Source of the DNA: Labilibaculum sp. K2S
GTDB taxonomy: Bacteria > Bacteroidota > Bacteroidia > Bacteroidales > Marinifilaceae
DNA: 64,000 nt
Direction of reading: 5' to 3'
NCBI RefSeq assembly: GCF_030372765.1
Contig: NZ_JAUCMW010000016.1
Coordinates: 1-64,000, forward strand
Shown: positions 36,604-46,070 of the stretch, piece by piece
Layout: each line of letters opens with the position of its first letter
How positions within the stretch are numbered: the stretch's first letter is position 1
Notes under the pieces: generated by a model
Databases searched by the model: none
What the model was told of the DNA's origin: nothing
The model's input: only the letters and a program-made list of their open reading frames with translations
Position numbers and translations under genes: made by a program

Positions 36604-38088
36604 TTATTTCAAATACCAGGGAATTTCGCGGATATCGTCCTTGCCAGCAAACTGGCGGGTTACCGCTTCAGTTACATTTGTTTTGTTGTAATCATACTCT
36701 GTTTGAGGATACATCCAACGGTTAGGTATTGTTACCCCCGGAGCTGTTTCAAAATTTGGATAACCTGTTCGGCGTTGCTCAAAAAACGGAGTTTTACCAG
36801 CCTGAAAATAAGTCTGAAGATACTTTTGTGTGATAACATACGATATCTTCATATCTACCGATGGAGCCTGATCCAAATCAACTAAAGAATTCAACAGATA
36901 TTGATCACATACTTCGGAACTTAAATACGAACTATAGCTTTTTGTTGATGCCTGACCCGCAAAAAATGAAAAAGATGCTTTAATTCCTTTGTTGTATTCT
37001 GCCACAGCATCTCCGCTAATCCAACCTCTCAAAATTGCTTCAGCAATAATAAACTGTTGTTCAGGATATCCTAATAACATCATTGATTCGCATACCGGAT
37101 CGTCGTAATAACGTGAATTAGGTTTGGAGATATTTCCTGCCACTGCTTTTGCGTTTACAAGACTATATTGTACTGTTGGATTTCCTCCTTCGTAGGATGT
37201 AAAATCAGTAACAGCTTTACCTGCTTTAAGAGCATTTGGTGTTTGAGTGCAATACACAAACAAACGGGGATCTTCCCGGTCAATTAATTTTTGAACAAAG
37301 GTTGAATCCATATACAATCCAGATCCAAAACTACTTGAATTAAAATTCAGGTATCTGCTTCCCGATTGATCTAAAAAATTTATCCGTGTACTTTCACTTA
37401 TATCATTCATTATAGCTTTACCAGTATAAATGTCTGCAAAACGTGATGCAACAGTTTTTCCTCCAATAGTCGGTTTGTGAGATAAGGTCATCAAAACTTT
37501 TAAGCGAAAGGCATTTACTAATTTTTGCCATTTTGGCAACGAACCATCATTCAAAATATCTCCGGTAATAATCTCACTATTTCCTTCCAACAAAGTATCA
37601 GCTTCTTTCAATAGATTTAAAATTCCAACAAAAACATCCTCCTGTGTATCGTATTTTGCGGTATATATTTCGTTGGTCTCCCCTTGCAAAGACTCAGAAA
37701 AAGGGATATCTCCATACTTAATGGTTAAATTATAGAAATACCATGCCTTAAAAAATTTTGCAAATGCCAAATAAGCATCCGAGTTTACACGTACAGATTC
37801 TTCTTCCAGTTTCTGTATGTTCCTTAAATTATCATAAGAGTTAAAGTCCCCTCTTGTCCAGTTGTAAAACTGTTCAGAGCTTTCTCCATCAGTAGCTACA
37901 AGCATTCGCGATTCGTATTGATAATTATCAAATTCGCTAAATACATCCCAACATGCAGTAGTTAGCAAAAGCTGAGGTGAAGTTTCGGTTGGTTTATTCG
38001 GATCCTTATTAAGCTCCTCAAAATCAGTACATGAAATAGCTGCTGCAGCTAATAATATACAAGTACATATTCTAACAATCATTTTCAT
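36604..38088 (-). CDS. SusD/RagB-like surface nutrient-binding lipoprotein
   Basis: An outer-membrane lipoprotein that captures substrate and forms a lid on its SusC partner. The start is taken at ATG 38088 because the frame upstream begins only with a GTG at 38109. A signal peptide ends at a lipobox (AAISC) and is followed by TDFEELNKDPNKPTE, typical of the SusD-like-2 subgroup. AYLAFAKFFKAWYFYNLTIKYGDIPF-type helices (TPR-like) follow, and YPEQQFIIAEAILRGW is the usual late motif. It lies 33 nt after SusC. The substrate is not readable. Confidence 0.93.
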   Translation of the reverse strand: MKMIVRICTCILLAAAAISCTDFEELNKDPNKPTETSPQLLLTTACWDVFSEFDNYQYESRMLVATDGESSEQFYNWTRGDFNSYDNLRNIQKLEEESVRVNSDAYLAFAKFFKAWYFYNLTIKYGDIPFSESLQGETNEIYTAKYDTQEDVFVGILNLLKEADTLLEGNSEIITGDILNDGSLPKWQKLVNAFRLKVLMTLSHKPTIGGKTVASRFADIYTGKAIMNDISESTRINFLDQSGSRYLNFNSSSFGSGLYMDSTFVQKLIDREDPRLFVYCTQTPNALKAGKAVTDFTSYEGGNPTVQYSLVNAKAVAGNISKPNSRYYDDPVCESMMLLGYPEQQFIIAEAILRGWISGDAVAEYNKGIKASFSFFAGQASTKSYSSYLSSEVCDQYLLNSLVDLDQAPSVDMKISYVITQKYLQTYFQAGKTPFFEQRRTGYPNFETAPGVTIPNRWMYPQTEYDYNKTNVTEAVTRQFAGKDDIREIPWYLK

Positions 38089-38121
38089 TTTTATTATCTT
38101 TTTGGACACTTTGGATGTTTA

Positions 38122-41100
38122 TTAAAAAGTGAATTTTGTTGTTACACCAATGTAACGTGCTGATGGATCCTGTAAATCGTCGTCGTTCCCAGTTGTGAAA
38201 TCAGGATCGACAAGCGGAATATTTTTAAGGATTGCCACATTGTTTGCAAACAAAGTAATAGTAGCCCCATTCAACAGCCTCACCTTATTGTTATTATCAA
38301 AATTATAAGTAAGAGCAACCTTACGAAGTTTCACATAGGAACGATCAAAAACATTGGCAAATTTCTTGTTTTCATCCTCAGTTACATTTGCACGGTATGG
38401 ATAGTTTTGGCACCAGGTTTGCCAGCTGACAGCAGTTGTGTTTTCTACGATATCTCCATTAGCAAGAACGTTAACACCTTTAGGAACATACACGGCTTTC
38501 CCGGCTGCATACTCAGCATCTCTGCCTGTTGTAGATTCAGGATGACGTCCTCCCCACCATAATTTCTGAATGGTTTTGGATGCCATTACACCACCAATTA
38601 CTCCATCAAAATCGACATTAAGAGTAAATTTTTTGTAGTTAAATGTATTCTGAAATCCGAAACGGGCATTAGGATCTGTATGCCCCAAATATCCTTTTTC
38701 ACTGTCTTTTATAGTCAATCCGGTGTTGGGATCAATAATCAATCGCCCGTCATCGGTTTTTTGCCATTGCGTTCCCCACATATCATCGGCTCTGTCACCA
38801 ACACGCAGATTGTTAAATTTCTCTTCTCCTCCGTAAATTTTTGTAAGTGTTTTTTTATTAAAGCTCCAATTGGTTCTTACATTCCATTTAAAAGCCTTGT
38901 TAATTAATTTAGCAGAAAGCGCAAGCTCCAAACCTTTAGTCTCATACTCATTGCCATTTACATAACGACTGGAAAATCCGGAAGCCTTGGATAAAGGAAG
39001 TTTTATAATCTGATTTTCATCAACAACTTTATAATAAGTTCCTTCAAGTCCCAAACGATTTTTGAAAAATGAAGTTGACAAACCAAACTCTGTTGAGGTC
39101 GATTTCTCCGGTTTAATATTGGAATTCACAATTCCTGCCGGATAGCTAATTTTAGGATTCGTCCCAAACGTCCCGTTATTGGAATAGGTTGACTCTATCT
39201 GATAAGGATCCAAATCACTGGATACCTGTGCCCATGAACCATATACTTTAAGATAATCTACCTGTTTTGGCATTGAAATATAATCGGAAACCATAGTACT
39301 CAAAGCAACTGATGGATAAAAATAAGAGTTGTTTTGAGTAGGCATGGTAGACGACTTGTCGTTACGACCTGTTAATGTTAAAAACCACGATTTAAAAAGA
39401 TCCAAAGTTGCAGTGGCATATACACTCGATGTCGCTTTTTCTTCTAAATTATTTGTAGCCGTTACAGGTCCCTGAGAATTCCCCATATTGTAAATTCCCG
39501 GTACAATTAATCCATCCGTAGCCGCATATTCCTGCTGATATTTTCTGTAAAAATAAGAAGCTCCTCCATTCACTGTTAAGTTAAGATCATCGGAGATATT
39601 GGCGGTATAAGTAAGCAATACATCGGTATCGAAATTAGTCTGCTCGCTATTCCAGGTCTTGTAATCACCCTCACGGGAATCGCCGTAATTCATATACGAT
39701 TTAGGACTTTGCATGTTCTCAAACAAATCCTTAATTCGAACAGCGCCCCGCCCTTGTATTGAAAGATTTGGAAGAATATCCCAACGCAGTTTCACCTGAC
39801 TCGCTATCACATTTCTATCGTGAGCCTGCTTTAATTCGCTGGAAGCAAAATATGGATTATTGTACCACGCATAATTGTAATTTGCCTGCTGATATCCTTC
39901 TTGTCCCGGTATCCAAAAATGGTTTTTTAAAGCCTCTCCATCCACATCGTCACTCATCCAGACTAAAACTGTGTACATGTGATTTTTAGGTCCGTATCCG
40001 TATCGTGGATAATTTGGAGAATATACCTTAGAATAAGACAAACCACCTTCCAGTGTAAGATCTTCTGTCAATTTATAACTTCCATTAAAATTTAAACCAC
40101 CGCTGTTAACACGGGAACTGGGAACCTGACCTTTCTGATAAGCATACTTACCGGTCATCATAAATTGCCCGCGGTCTGTTTTCATACTGATCGACATATC
40201 GGTATTCGAAATAATTCCGGTACTCAAAAAGTTCTTTAAATTGTTATGCTGAATCCATGGAGTTGGTACTCTCTCATAACGTGACCGATCATCGTATTTG
40301 GTGTTTTTAACCCCGCCATACCATTCAATTGTTTCTCCGGTAACTTTATCGCGTATCGGACTGTTCCATTGAGCAATCATTTTTCCCGATTCAAATTTAG
40401 GTCCCCAGGTCATATCTCCATCAGAGATACCACCATCAGCTCCATCCCAAAATTCATATTGTCCGTTAGAGCCACTGCCGTACTCATGCTGCGGATCAGG
40501 AAAAGCAGCATATCCGGCTGACACCATCAAAGTTGTTGAAACTGTTGCTTGCAATTCTTTTGATGTCCCCTTTTTTGAAGTCAACAAAATAGCTCCATTC
40601 TTACCTCTACTCCCATAAAGAGCAGAAGCCGAAGTTCCTTTCAATACATTTATACTTTCAATATTTTCAGTGGGGATATCAAAAAAATCGGTCTCAACCG
40701 GAATTCCATCCAATACAATCAGAGGTTTTTTACCCCGAAGCTGAAAATCAGGAGATTGAAAAACACCTGTTGGATTGGTTACCGTTAATCCTGCAACCTG
40801 CCCGGTTAAAGCACCTCCTAAATTCAAACTTTTCGCCTGAACAATTACGTCATCAACAATTTTTTCTGTAGCATATCCGATTTTTTTCTTTTGCTGTTTA
40901 ATACCTATTGCTGTAGCTACAACCTCATTCAATTGCTGCACATCTTCGCCAAGCACTACATTAATCAGCGTACGTCCGTTAACAGGCTCTTCTTTCGAAG
41001 CAAATCCCATAAACGAAAATACCAGAACATCATCCGATTTTGCTTCGATGCTGTATTCACCATCAAGAGAAGTAACCGTTCCCTTTACTGTCCCTTTCAG

Positions 41101-41223
41101 CACAACATTAACTCCTGGCAGAGAATTTCCCTGCTGATCGTTAACCCGACCCGACAATTTTATCTGAGCATTTACGATCAGTACATTCGTAAAAATCAGA
41201 AGTAGTAAAGTAATTTTTTTCAT
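38122..41223 (-). CDS. SusC/RagA-family TonB-dependent outer-membrane transporter
   Basis: A 1033-residue TonB-dependent transporter. After the signal peptide (ending VNAQ) comes a carboxypeptidase-D-like domain (residues about 21-95, SGRVNDQQGNSLPGVNV). The segment LNEVVATAIGI resembles the TonB-box/SusC signature, and a plug domain follows (LRGKKPLIVLDGIP, ASALYGSRGKNGAILLTSKKG). The remainder is the 22-strand barrel ending in KFTF with a terminal aromatic. It imports oligomeric nutrients together with the downstream SusD. Gene order is secreted protein, SusC, SusD, phosphoesterase. No sensor gene is adjacent, so regulation is not evident here. Confidence 0.96.
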   Translation of the reverse strand: MKKITLLLLIFTNVLIVNAQIKLSGRVNDQQGNSLPGVNVVLKGTVKGTVTSLDGEYSIEAKSDDVLVFSFMGFASKEEPVNGRTLINVVLGEDVQQLNEVVATAIGIKQQKKKIGYATEKIVDDVIVQAKSLNLGGALTGQVAGLTVTNPTGVFQSPDFQLRGKKPLIVLDGIPVETDFFDIPTENIESINVLKGTSASALYGSRGKNGAILLTSKKGTSKELQATVSTTLMVSAGYAAFPDPQHEYGSGSNGQYEFWDGADGGISDGDMTWGPKFESGKMIAQWNSPIRDKVTGETIEWYGGVKNTKYDDRSRYERVPTPWIQHNNLKNFLSTGIISNTDMSISMKTDRGQFMMTGKYAYQKGQVPSSRVNSGGLNFNGSYKLTEDLTLEGGLSYSKVYSPNYPRYGYGPKNHMYTVLVWMSDDVDGEALKNHFWIPGQEGYQQANYNYAWYNNPYFASSELKQAHDRNVIASQVKLRWDILPNLSIQGRGAVRIKDLFENMQSPKSYMNYGDSREGDYKTWNSEQTNFDTDVLLTYTANISDDLNLTVNGGASYFYRKYQQEYAATDGLIVPGIYNMGNSQGPVTATNNLEEKATSSVYATATLDLFKSWFLTLTGRNDKSSTMPTQNNSYFYPSVALSTMVSDYISMPKQVDYLKVYGSWAQVSSDLDPYQIESTYSNNGTFGTNPKISYPAGIVNSNIKPEKSTSTEFGLSTSFFKNRLGLEGTYYKVVDENQIIKLPLSKASGFSSRYVNGNEYETKGLELALSAKLINKAFKWNVRTNWSFNKKTLTKIYGGEEKFNNLRVGDRADDMWGTQWQKTDDGRLIIDPNTGLTIKDSEKGYLGHTDPNARFGFQNTFNYKKFTLNVDFDGVIGGVMASKTIQKLWWGGRHPESTTGRDAEYAAGKAVYVPKGVNVLANGDIVENTTAVSWQTWCQNYPYRANVTEDENKKFANVFDRSYVKLRKVALTYNFDNNNKVRLLNGATITLFANNVAILKNIPLVDPDFTTGNDDDLQDPSARYIGVTTKFTF

Positions 41224-41240
41224 TTCGATTAAATGTCAAA

Positions 41241-41801
41241 TTAGATATTGATTAATACAATTTTATTATAAAGAGCAATCTCTTCTTTTTTGCTTTTCTT
41301 TTCCTTTAGTTGTTTTTCAAGCCATTCACTATCTTCACTTATAGCAGCAATTCCAATTTTTAGTATCTGCTTTATTTGCTGACTTGCACCCGACATAGAG
41401 CAAGTCTCCTTTTTTAATTCTTTTCTCAGGTAATTTTCAATTCCCTTTATACTTTTATAAATTCGGGGTTTTCTTATCCTCAAAACCACATTAGGATCTC
41501 CAGCTACCGGCTGTTCCTCATACATATAAACACTCTCGAACAGTGCATAATACTGAGCAATTTCTGTTCCCCATGTACTCTCCACAGACGCCCTTACCGG
41601 CAAGGAAAGTTTCTCCTCATCAGGACTGTAATAAGTAAAAGTAAATCGTTCGTCGGGGGTTGTTTCTGAAAAATCATTCCCGTGTTTATTTGATGCCGGC
41701 CATACCGTTCCATCATCAGAATTTAAACTGGCAACTTCTTGTGCACGTAATCCTGACACAACTAACACTAAGGCTAAAATTAAGGTGGTTCTAATTTCCA
41801 T
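41241..41801 (-). CDS. Unrecognised secreted protein, first gene of SusCD operon
   Basis: A 186-residue protein with a signal peptide (MEIRTTLILALVLVVSGLRAQ). The mature part has an acidic, aromatic-rich first half (TPDERFTFTYYSPDEEK, YYALFESVYMYEEQ) and a basic, Lys-rich helical second half (EKQLKEKKSKKEEIALYNK). I recognise no family or catalytic motif. It starts 17 nt before SusC on the same strand, so it is very likely co-transcribed and periplasmic or surface-exposed, perhaps an accessory factor for the transporter. Confidence 0.75.
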   Translation of the reverse strand: MEIRTTLILALVLVVSGLRAQEVASLNSDDGTVWPASNKHGNDFSETTPDERFTFTYYSPDEEKLSLPVRASVESTWGTEIAQYYALFESVYMYEEQPVAGDPNVVLRIRKPRIYKSIKGIENYLRKELKKETCSMSGASQQIKQILKIGIAAISEDSEWLEKQLKEKKSKKEEIALYNKIVLINI

Positions 41802-42762
41802 ATCGTCATATGTATTTGTGAATATTCAAGCTTTTTATCTGACTCAAAGTACACGAACACATATCACCTAATGATAAGTTTAGAGTAAACTTTATTTTAA
41901 ATATTGAAATGTATCTATATGAAAAACAGAAGGGAAGTGAAAAGTCTATTCCGCATGAAACCACCAGGAGACGTAGGGCACAAGCATCTTACAATCAAAA
42001 CATTAACTTCTACAATTATTTTCAGAAGGAAGTAATACATCATGGTTTTCCGATGAAAACCATGGGTATGAAGAACAAGTAAAGGTTAATTTAAAATGAA
42101 ATTAAATTTTATTGAAATCTTATTGAAATAATGACAAGAAAGCAAGCAATGTATTTCGACGGAAAACATTCAGTTATTTGCTGGTGGAGATCAACTCGCT
42201 CTCAAATGAATAAAACAGACAGCATGCAAAGCATAGAGCTGTGTTTGCAACTGGTGGTGCAATTGCAGCAGTTTTCTTATCGAGGAAAAATAAAAAAAGC
42301 TCTGAGTTAAAGCAATCTGCCAATTAATAATCAGAAATAAGAACCCAGATTAGAGCTAAACTAACCTAATGCATAGTTTCTCTCTTGTATTTATGATTTA
42401 ACCTCGTGTAATCCTGTATTTCTTTTCGTACATTATTATTTACTCATTATACATACTAATTTTCTAACGATACATATAGTATTTAGCCAGATACATACTT
42501 AATTTACAATCCGATTTTCTGATTTTACCACTGGTATTTACTTAAAGAGCTACTGCTATAAATAAATTAACACCTGAAATACCGAAAATAACTATTAGAA
42601 CATTTAATTTTCAAAAATATGTAAGAGGATAATAATTTACAATCAAATTTTTACTCCGTAATTAGTAGTAAATACCAACAAAATATACAGTTTAATTCCA
42701 TTAATAGATTGACATTCTGTATTTCTTATTGTAACTTTCTTCTTTTGTAAATCTAACTGCAT
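41802..42762. other. Gene-poor spacer with decayed sequence
   Basis: About 1 kb without an intact gene. It contains a perfect 10-bp hairpin at 42041-42064 (CATGGTTTTC, loop CGAT, complement) and the EamA remnant described separately at 42206-42327. The remainder, especially 42340-42660, is very AT-rich. The mix of a gene fragment and featureless DNA suggests a deletion or rearrangement scar upstream of the SusCD operon. Confidence 0.6.
42206..42327 (+). pseudogene. Remnant of EamA/DMT transporter C-terminus
   Basis: From 42238 the frame reads AVFATGGAIAAVFLSRKNKK and ends at a TAA at 42325-42327. This matches the end of the intact EamA protein at 34472-35395 (AVLVIGGAITAVLFSRKNK). Just before it, the DNA AATAAAACAGACAGC matches the segment of the intact gene encoding IKTDS, but an intervening deletion shifts the frame. 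Nucleotide divergence shows this is an old duplicate or the relic of a separate EamA gene, not a recent copy. Confidence 0.8.
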
Positions 42763-42780
42763 CAATACCCCTTGGTATTG
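42763..42780. promoter_or_regulatory. Perfect palindromic operator candidate before small HTH gene
   Basis: CAATACC-CCTT-GGTATTG is a 7+7-bp perfect inverted repeat with a 4-nt centre, ending 24 nt before the ATG of the HTH protein at 42805. Size and position are those of a Cro/XRE autoregulatory operator. Confidence 0.55.
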
Positions 42781-42804
42781 CCACCAAAAACAGCATAAAA
42801 CAAG

Positions 42805-43158
42805 ATGACTAAAAAGAAATATGAAATGCCCGTGAACCTTAACGATATAATCGTTAATCGAATGAAAGAGAAATACATTAGCAATACAGAGTTGGCCCGC
42901 CTGTTGCAAATGCATCACTCGTCGGTGCTCTTTATGCTCAAAAATCCAGGCATGCAAATTCGACGCTTATGGACTATTTGCGAGGCTATCGATTTTAATG
43001 TATTCCGCTATTTAGCCAACGAAATTGGAATCGAAAACCCCGTTGATTCGGGCATTACATTGCGCGACGCTGAAATTGAAAACTTGAAAAAGGAGATTGA
43101 AGATTTAAAAAAAGAACGTGATTTACTAAAGGAAGTGATTGGCCTGAGGGGCAGGTAA
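42805..43158 (+). CDS. Small HTH protein with C-terminal coiled coil
   Basis: A 117-residue protein. Residues about 10-65 form an XRE-like HTH (YISNTELARLLQMHHSSVLFMLKN in part: NTELARLLQMHHSSV). Residues about 85-113 form a heptad coiled coil (AEIENLKKEIEDLKKERDLL, Leu at regular spacing) that should drive dimerisation. There is no ligand domain. The length and layout match small Bacteroidota DNA-binding proteins of unknown target. A palindrome 24 nt upstream suggests autoregulation. It is not in an operon with its neighbours. Confidence 0.75.
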   Translation: MTKKKYEMPVNLNDIIVNRMKEKYISNTELARLLQMHHSSVLFMLKNPGMQIRRLWTICEAIDFNVFRYLANEIGIENPVDSGITLRDAEIENLKKEIEDLKKERDLLKEVIGLRGR

Positions 43159-43331
43159 TTGTTGTTTAAACGCTCCTTTCGGGGCGTAATATCGGTTTTT
43201 AATTTGCAGGAGCCATTTTGCGCTTCACTTCTTACAGCTGACAAATTAGATATCGGCATTAGACTGCTTTTTTTCGCCCGCCATGGCTCACTCATTATTC
43301 AAAATGGCATGACACAAATACCCCGATTCAA

Positions 43332-44255
43332 TTAGTCTGTATGCGGTTCAATGTGAATTGTTGATACGTAACCATATTTTTCGAGAATGGCTTCTTCCAG
43401 TACTGTTGCAATATCGTGAGCCGTTTTTATAGCCATATCTTGCGGAAGCAAAATATGAAAGGTTAATTCTGTATGATCCCCATAAACATGGAGGTGAAAA
43501 TGGTGAGGTTCCAAATTACCCGGACTAACTTCTTCAATGGTCATTTTTAATTCCTGAATGATTGTATCGGAAGGACTCTCTCCCAATAAGGAATGAATAG
43601 AATCGCTGATAATTTCATAAGCTGCATGTCCAATTAGTATAGCAACTATCATTCCCAAAGCTCCATCGACCCACCAAAAATAAGGACCCAAGAATATCCC
43701 AACCAAAATAACCAAAGAAGATATTGCATCGCTGCGGTGATGCCAGGCATCAGCTTTTAACACTTTTGAATTGGTTTTTTTTGCTCCGTAATAAGCAAAT
43801 TGAGCCAACAATTCCTTTGCTGCAATTGACACTATCATAACTACAATAGCAATGCTCCCAAATTGTGATGACTCCCGGCTTTGCAACGTATTATAGGATT
43901 CAATGATAAAATCAAAGGCAACTAATAACAGCAGTATTCCAATAATAAAAGCACTAATTAAATCAGCTCGCCCGTGACCAAAGGGATGATCCTCATCGGC
44001 AGGTTTCTTTGATATCTTAGCGCCAACAATCACAATTACAGAACTTAAACTATCGGACAGAGTATGCCAGGCATCAGCAATAATAGCTATGGAACCTGTA
44101 GCCAAACCAGCCCAGTATTTTAACCCGAAAAGCAATATATTCCCTATTATAGAAAGCCAGCCTTCTACTGAGGCCCAATTCGATTTATCTAATTTAAACT
44201 TGGAATTTTTCAATTTGTAATAATCTTTAATTGCGACATATAAACTATGAGTCAA
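43332..44255 (-). CDS. Cation diffusion facilitator (CDF) metal transporter
   Basis: A 307-residue inner-membrane metal:proton antiporter with six helices and a cytosolic C-terminal domain. IIADAWHTLSDSLSS and LKADAWHHRSDAISS hold the transport-site Asp/His residues in helices 2 and 5; DEDHPFGHGRADLIS is the CDF loop motif. The C-terminal domain ends HIEPHTD, rich in potential metal ligands. The start is TTG at 44255; no in-frame ATG is available nearby. Zn, Fe(II) or Mn are possible cargoes. It lies 18 nt after a metallophosphatase gene, which suggests metal supply or detoxification linked to that enzyme. Confidence 0.92.
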   Translation of the reverse strand: MTHSLYVAIKDYYKLKNSKFKLDKSNWASVEGWLSIIGNILLFGLKYWAGLATGSIAIIADAWHTLSDSLSSVIVIVGAKISKKPADEDHPFGHGRADLISAFIIGILLLLVAFDFIIESYNTLQSRESSQFGSIAIVVMIVSIAAKELLAQFAYYGAKKTNSKVLKADAWHHRSDAISSLVILVGIFLGPYFWWVDGALGMIVAILIGHAAYEIISDSIHSLLGESPSDTIIQELKMTIEEVSPGNLEPHHFHLHVYGDHTELTFHILLPQDMAIKTAHDIATVLEEAILEKYGYVSTIHIEPHTD

Positions 44256-44273
44256 TGCTATTATTGTATCATA

Positions 44274-45206
44274 TTAAACTAATTTTTCATCAACCGAGAG
44301 TAGTTTTGAAGAAGCCAACTTCGTTTTATTTTTCTTATCGATGTAAAAATCAATTCTTCCCACTGCAATTCCTGCCCATCCAACTTGATTGACAAGAACC
44401 TCTTCACCCTCCAAATTCAGAATCCGTTCCGGAGTTTCCAATAAGGTATGTGTATGTCCTCCTACGATTAAATCAACACCTCTGGTTTTTTTGGCTAAAT
44501 TAACATCACAATCAAAACCTAAATCATTCCTTAATCCCAAATGTGAAAGACAGATAACCAAATCACATGCATTTTCATCCTTTAAAATACGAACCATTTT
44601 CTCGGTAACATCAACAGGATCGGCGTAGGAAATAGAACCTCTGTTTTTGGGCTCCACAAAACCGTCTAAATTAACACCCAGCCCAAAAACACCAATCCTC
44701 AAATCTCCTTTATCAAATATTTTATAAGCTGGGATTTTACCATCCAATTCAGTTTCAGAAAATTCATAGTTCGCATTTAGCAATGGGAAATTAAGATATT
44801 TCAACTGACTTGCAAGTCCTTCAATGCCATTATCAAACTCATGGTTCCCAATAGTTCCGGCATCATAACCCATTTTCGACATTAATTTAAATTCAGCTTC
44901 CCCCTTAAAGAAATTAAAATAAGGTGTGCCTTGAAACACATCTCCTGCATCCAGCAACAAAACCAATTCTTCTTCTTTTCTGATTTTTTGAACCAAGGCA
45001 TGAATTCTTGCAAAACCTCCCAAACCACCAAATTCAGGATCTCCCTTTGGAAAGGGTTCAATACGGCTGTGCAAATCGTTGGTATGAAGCACCGTAATTT
45101 TCCGCAATTCTTTTTTAGCCGCTGAAGCACTTTTTGGAAGAATACCTGTTCCTAAAAACAAACCCGCTACACCGATATTTTTCAAAAAATCCCGTCTATT
45201 CCACAT
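44274..45206 (-). CDS. 5'-nucleotidase N-terminal (metallophosphatase) domain protein, Tat-exported
   Basis: A 310-residue protein equal to the catalytic half of UshA-type 5'-nucleotidases. The N-terminus has a twin-arginine motif (NRRDFLK) and an Ala-rich cleavage region. Di-metal motifs are VLHTNDLHS (D, H), LLDAGDVFQGTP (D), TIGNHEFDNG (N, H), and ICLSHLGLRND and VGGHTHTLL (H residues). The C-terminal substrate-specificity domain is missing here but is encoded by the overlapping upstream gene (11-nt overlap at 45196-45206). The two products probably assemble in the periplasm to dephosphorylate nucleotides. Confidence 0.92.
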   Translation of the reverse strand: MWNRRDFLKNIGVAGLFLGTGILPKSASAAKKELRKITVLHTNDLHSRIEPFPKGDPEFGGLGGFARIHALVQKIRKEEELVLLLDAGDVFQGTPYFNFFKGEAEFKLMSKMGYDAGTIGNHEFDNGIEGLASQLKYLNFPLLNANYEFSETELDGKIPAYKIFDKGDLRIGVFGLGVNLDGFVEPKNRGSISYADPVDVTEKMVRILKDENACDLVICLSHLGLRNDLGFDCDVNLAKKTRGVDLIVGGHTHTLLETPERILNLEGEEVLVNQVGWAGIAVGRIDFYIDKKNKTKLASSKLLSVDEKLV

Positions 45207-45978
45207 GGTAAATCCTCCCGTCTAATTCTGCCGAAATATGTTTCCCGTTTTTGTAATCACGACTAATGTATTTGATCATTTCGGATCGTAATTTTTTATG
45301 CAAATGTCTGAACGTTTCCCTACTTTCAAAAGCAGACAAACCGCCACCACCATTCACCAAATAATCTATTGATATAATGTGATATGTTTTTCCCAAATCA
45401 ACTGACGTTCCATTAACAAGAACATCAACCGCTTGCTTATCCTTAATTCCCATTTTCACACCGCTAATACCTTCACCATTAAACCCGGCAACCTGATGCA
45501 AGAGTTTCATTAAATCGTACCCTTTCATTCCAACAATCACCAATTTATTTTTAAAAGGCAGCATTTCAAACATTCTACCCGTTGTTATTTCGCCTTTTGG
45601 CATGCCTGTGCGAATTCCCCCTTGATTCATTATTGCCAAATCAACAGAGTGAGATAATTGATTTTCCACACAAAATTCTTTCCCAATAGCAAGCATTGCA
45701 TCAGCAATATAATCAGACAATTTACTCTCCGGCTTGCCGACAATCATTTCTTCATCAGAAACAGAAATAATCGCATTCATTTCCCCGTCGAGCTGAGATT
45801 TATAGCTTTCGATAACATGCACAAAAGCAGTATCCTTTTGCGAATCAGAATCCATAACTGAATCAATCCTGTAATTAGATTGATTAGCCGGTCTATTGAT
45901 TTTATTAGTCACCGAACAGGCTGCAACAGCCAGCAGTAAGAGCAATATTCTCAATGATTTAAATAGTTGTAATTTCAT
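45196..45978 (-). CDS. 5'-nucleotidase C-terminal domain lipoprotein
   Basis: A 260-residue protein equal to the C-terminal, substrate-binding half of UshA-type nucleotidases. It has a lipoprotein signal (LLLLLAVAACS). Family features are SDEEMIVGKPESKLSDYIADAM, NQGGIRTGMPKGEIT, LPFKNKLVIVGMKG and the final IDYLVNGGGGLSAF with the aromatic base-stacking region. It carries no metal motifs, so it depends on a partner catalytic domain, encoded by the gene that overlaps its 3' end. Translational coupling through the overlap should give equal amounts of the two halves. Confidence 0.9.
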   Translation of the reverse strand: MKLQLFKSLRILLLLLAVAACSVTNKINRPANQSNYRIDSVMDSDSQKDTAFVHVIESYKSQLDGEMNAIISVSDEEMIVGKPESKLSDYIADAMLAIGKEFCVENQLSHSVDLAIMNQGGIRTGMPKGEITTGRMFEMLPFKNKLVIVGMKGYDLMKLLHQVAGFNGEGISGVKMGIKDKQAVDVLVNGTSVDLGKTYHIISIDYLVNGGGGLSAFESRETFRHLHKKLRSEMIKYISRDYKNGKHISAELDGRIYHVE

Positions 45979-46041
45979 ATGCGTTCAATAAAATACACCC
46001 TTGCCATTTTTTAAGCGAATGTAAAACTATAAAAATACCTT

Positions 46042-46062
46042 GATTTCTATATTATAGAAATC
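46042..46062 (-). terminator. Short hairpin after dinB
   Basis: GATTTCTAT-ATT-ATAGAAATC is a perfect 9-bp inverted repeat 8 nt after the dinB stop. On the minus strand a T-rich stretch (TATTTTT) follows after 4 nt, so weak termination between dinB and the nucleotidase genes is likely. Confidence 0.45.
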
Positions 46063-46070
46063 TGAATTAT

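Noticed and set aside
41802..42800. Insertion sequence upstream of the SusCD operon
   Set aside because: No transposase fragment or terminal inverted repeats could be found; only the EamA relic and AT-rich DNA.
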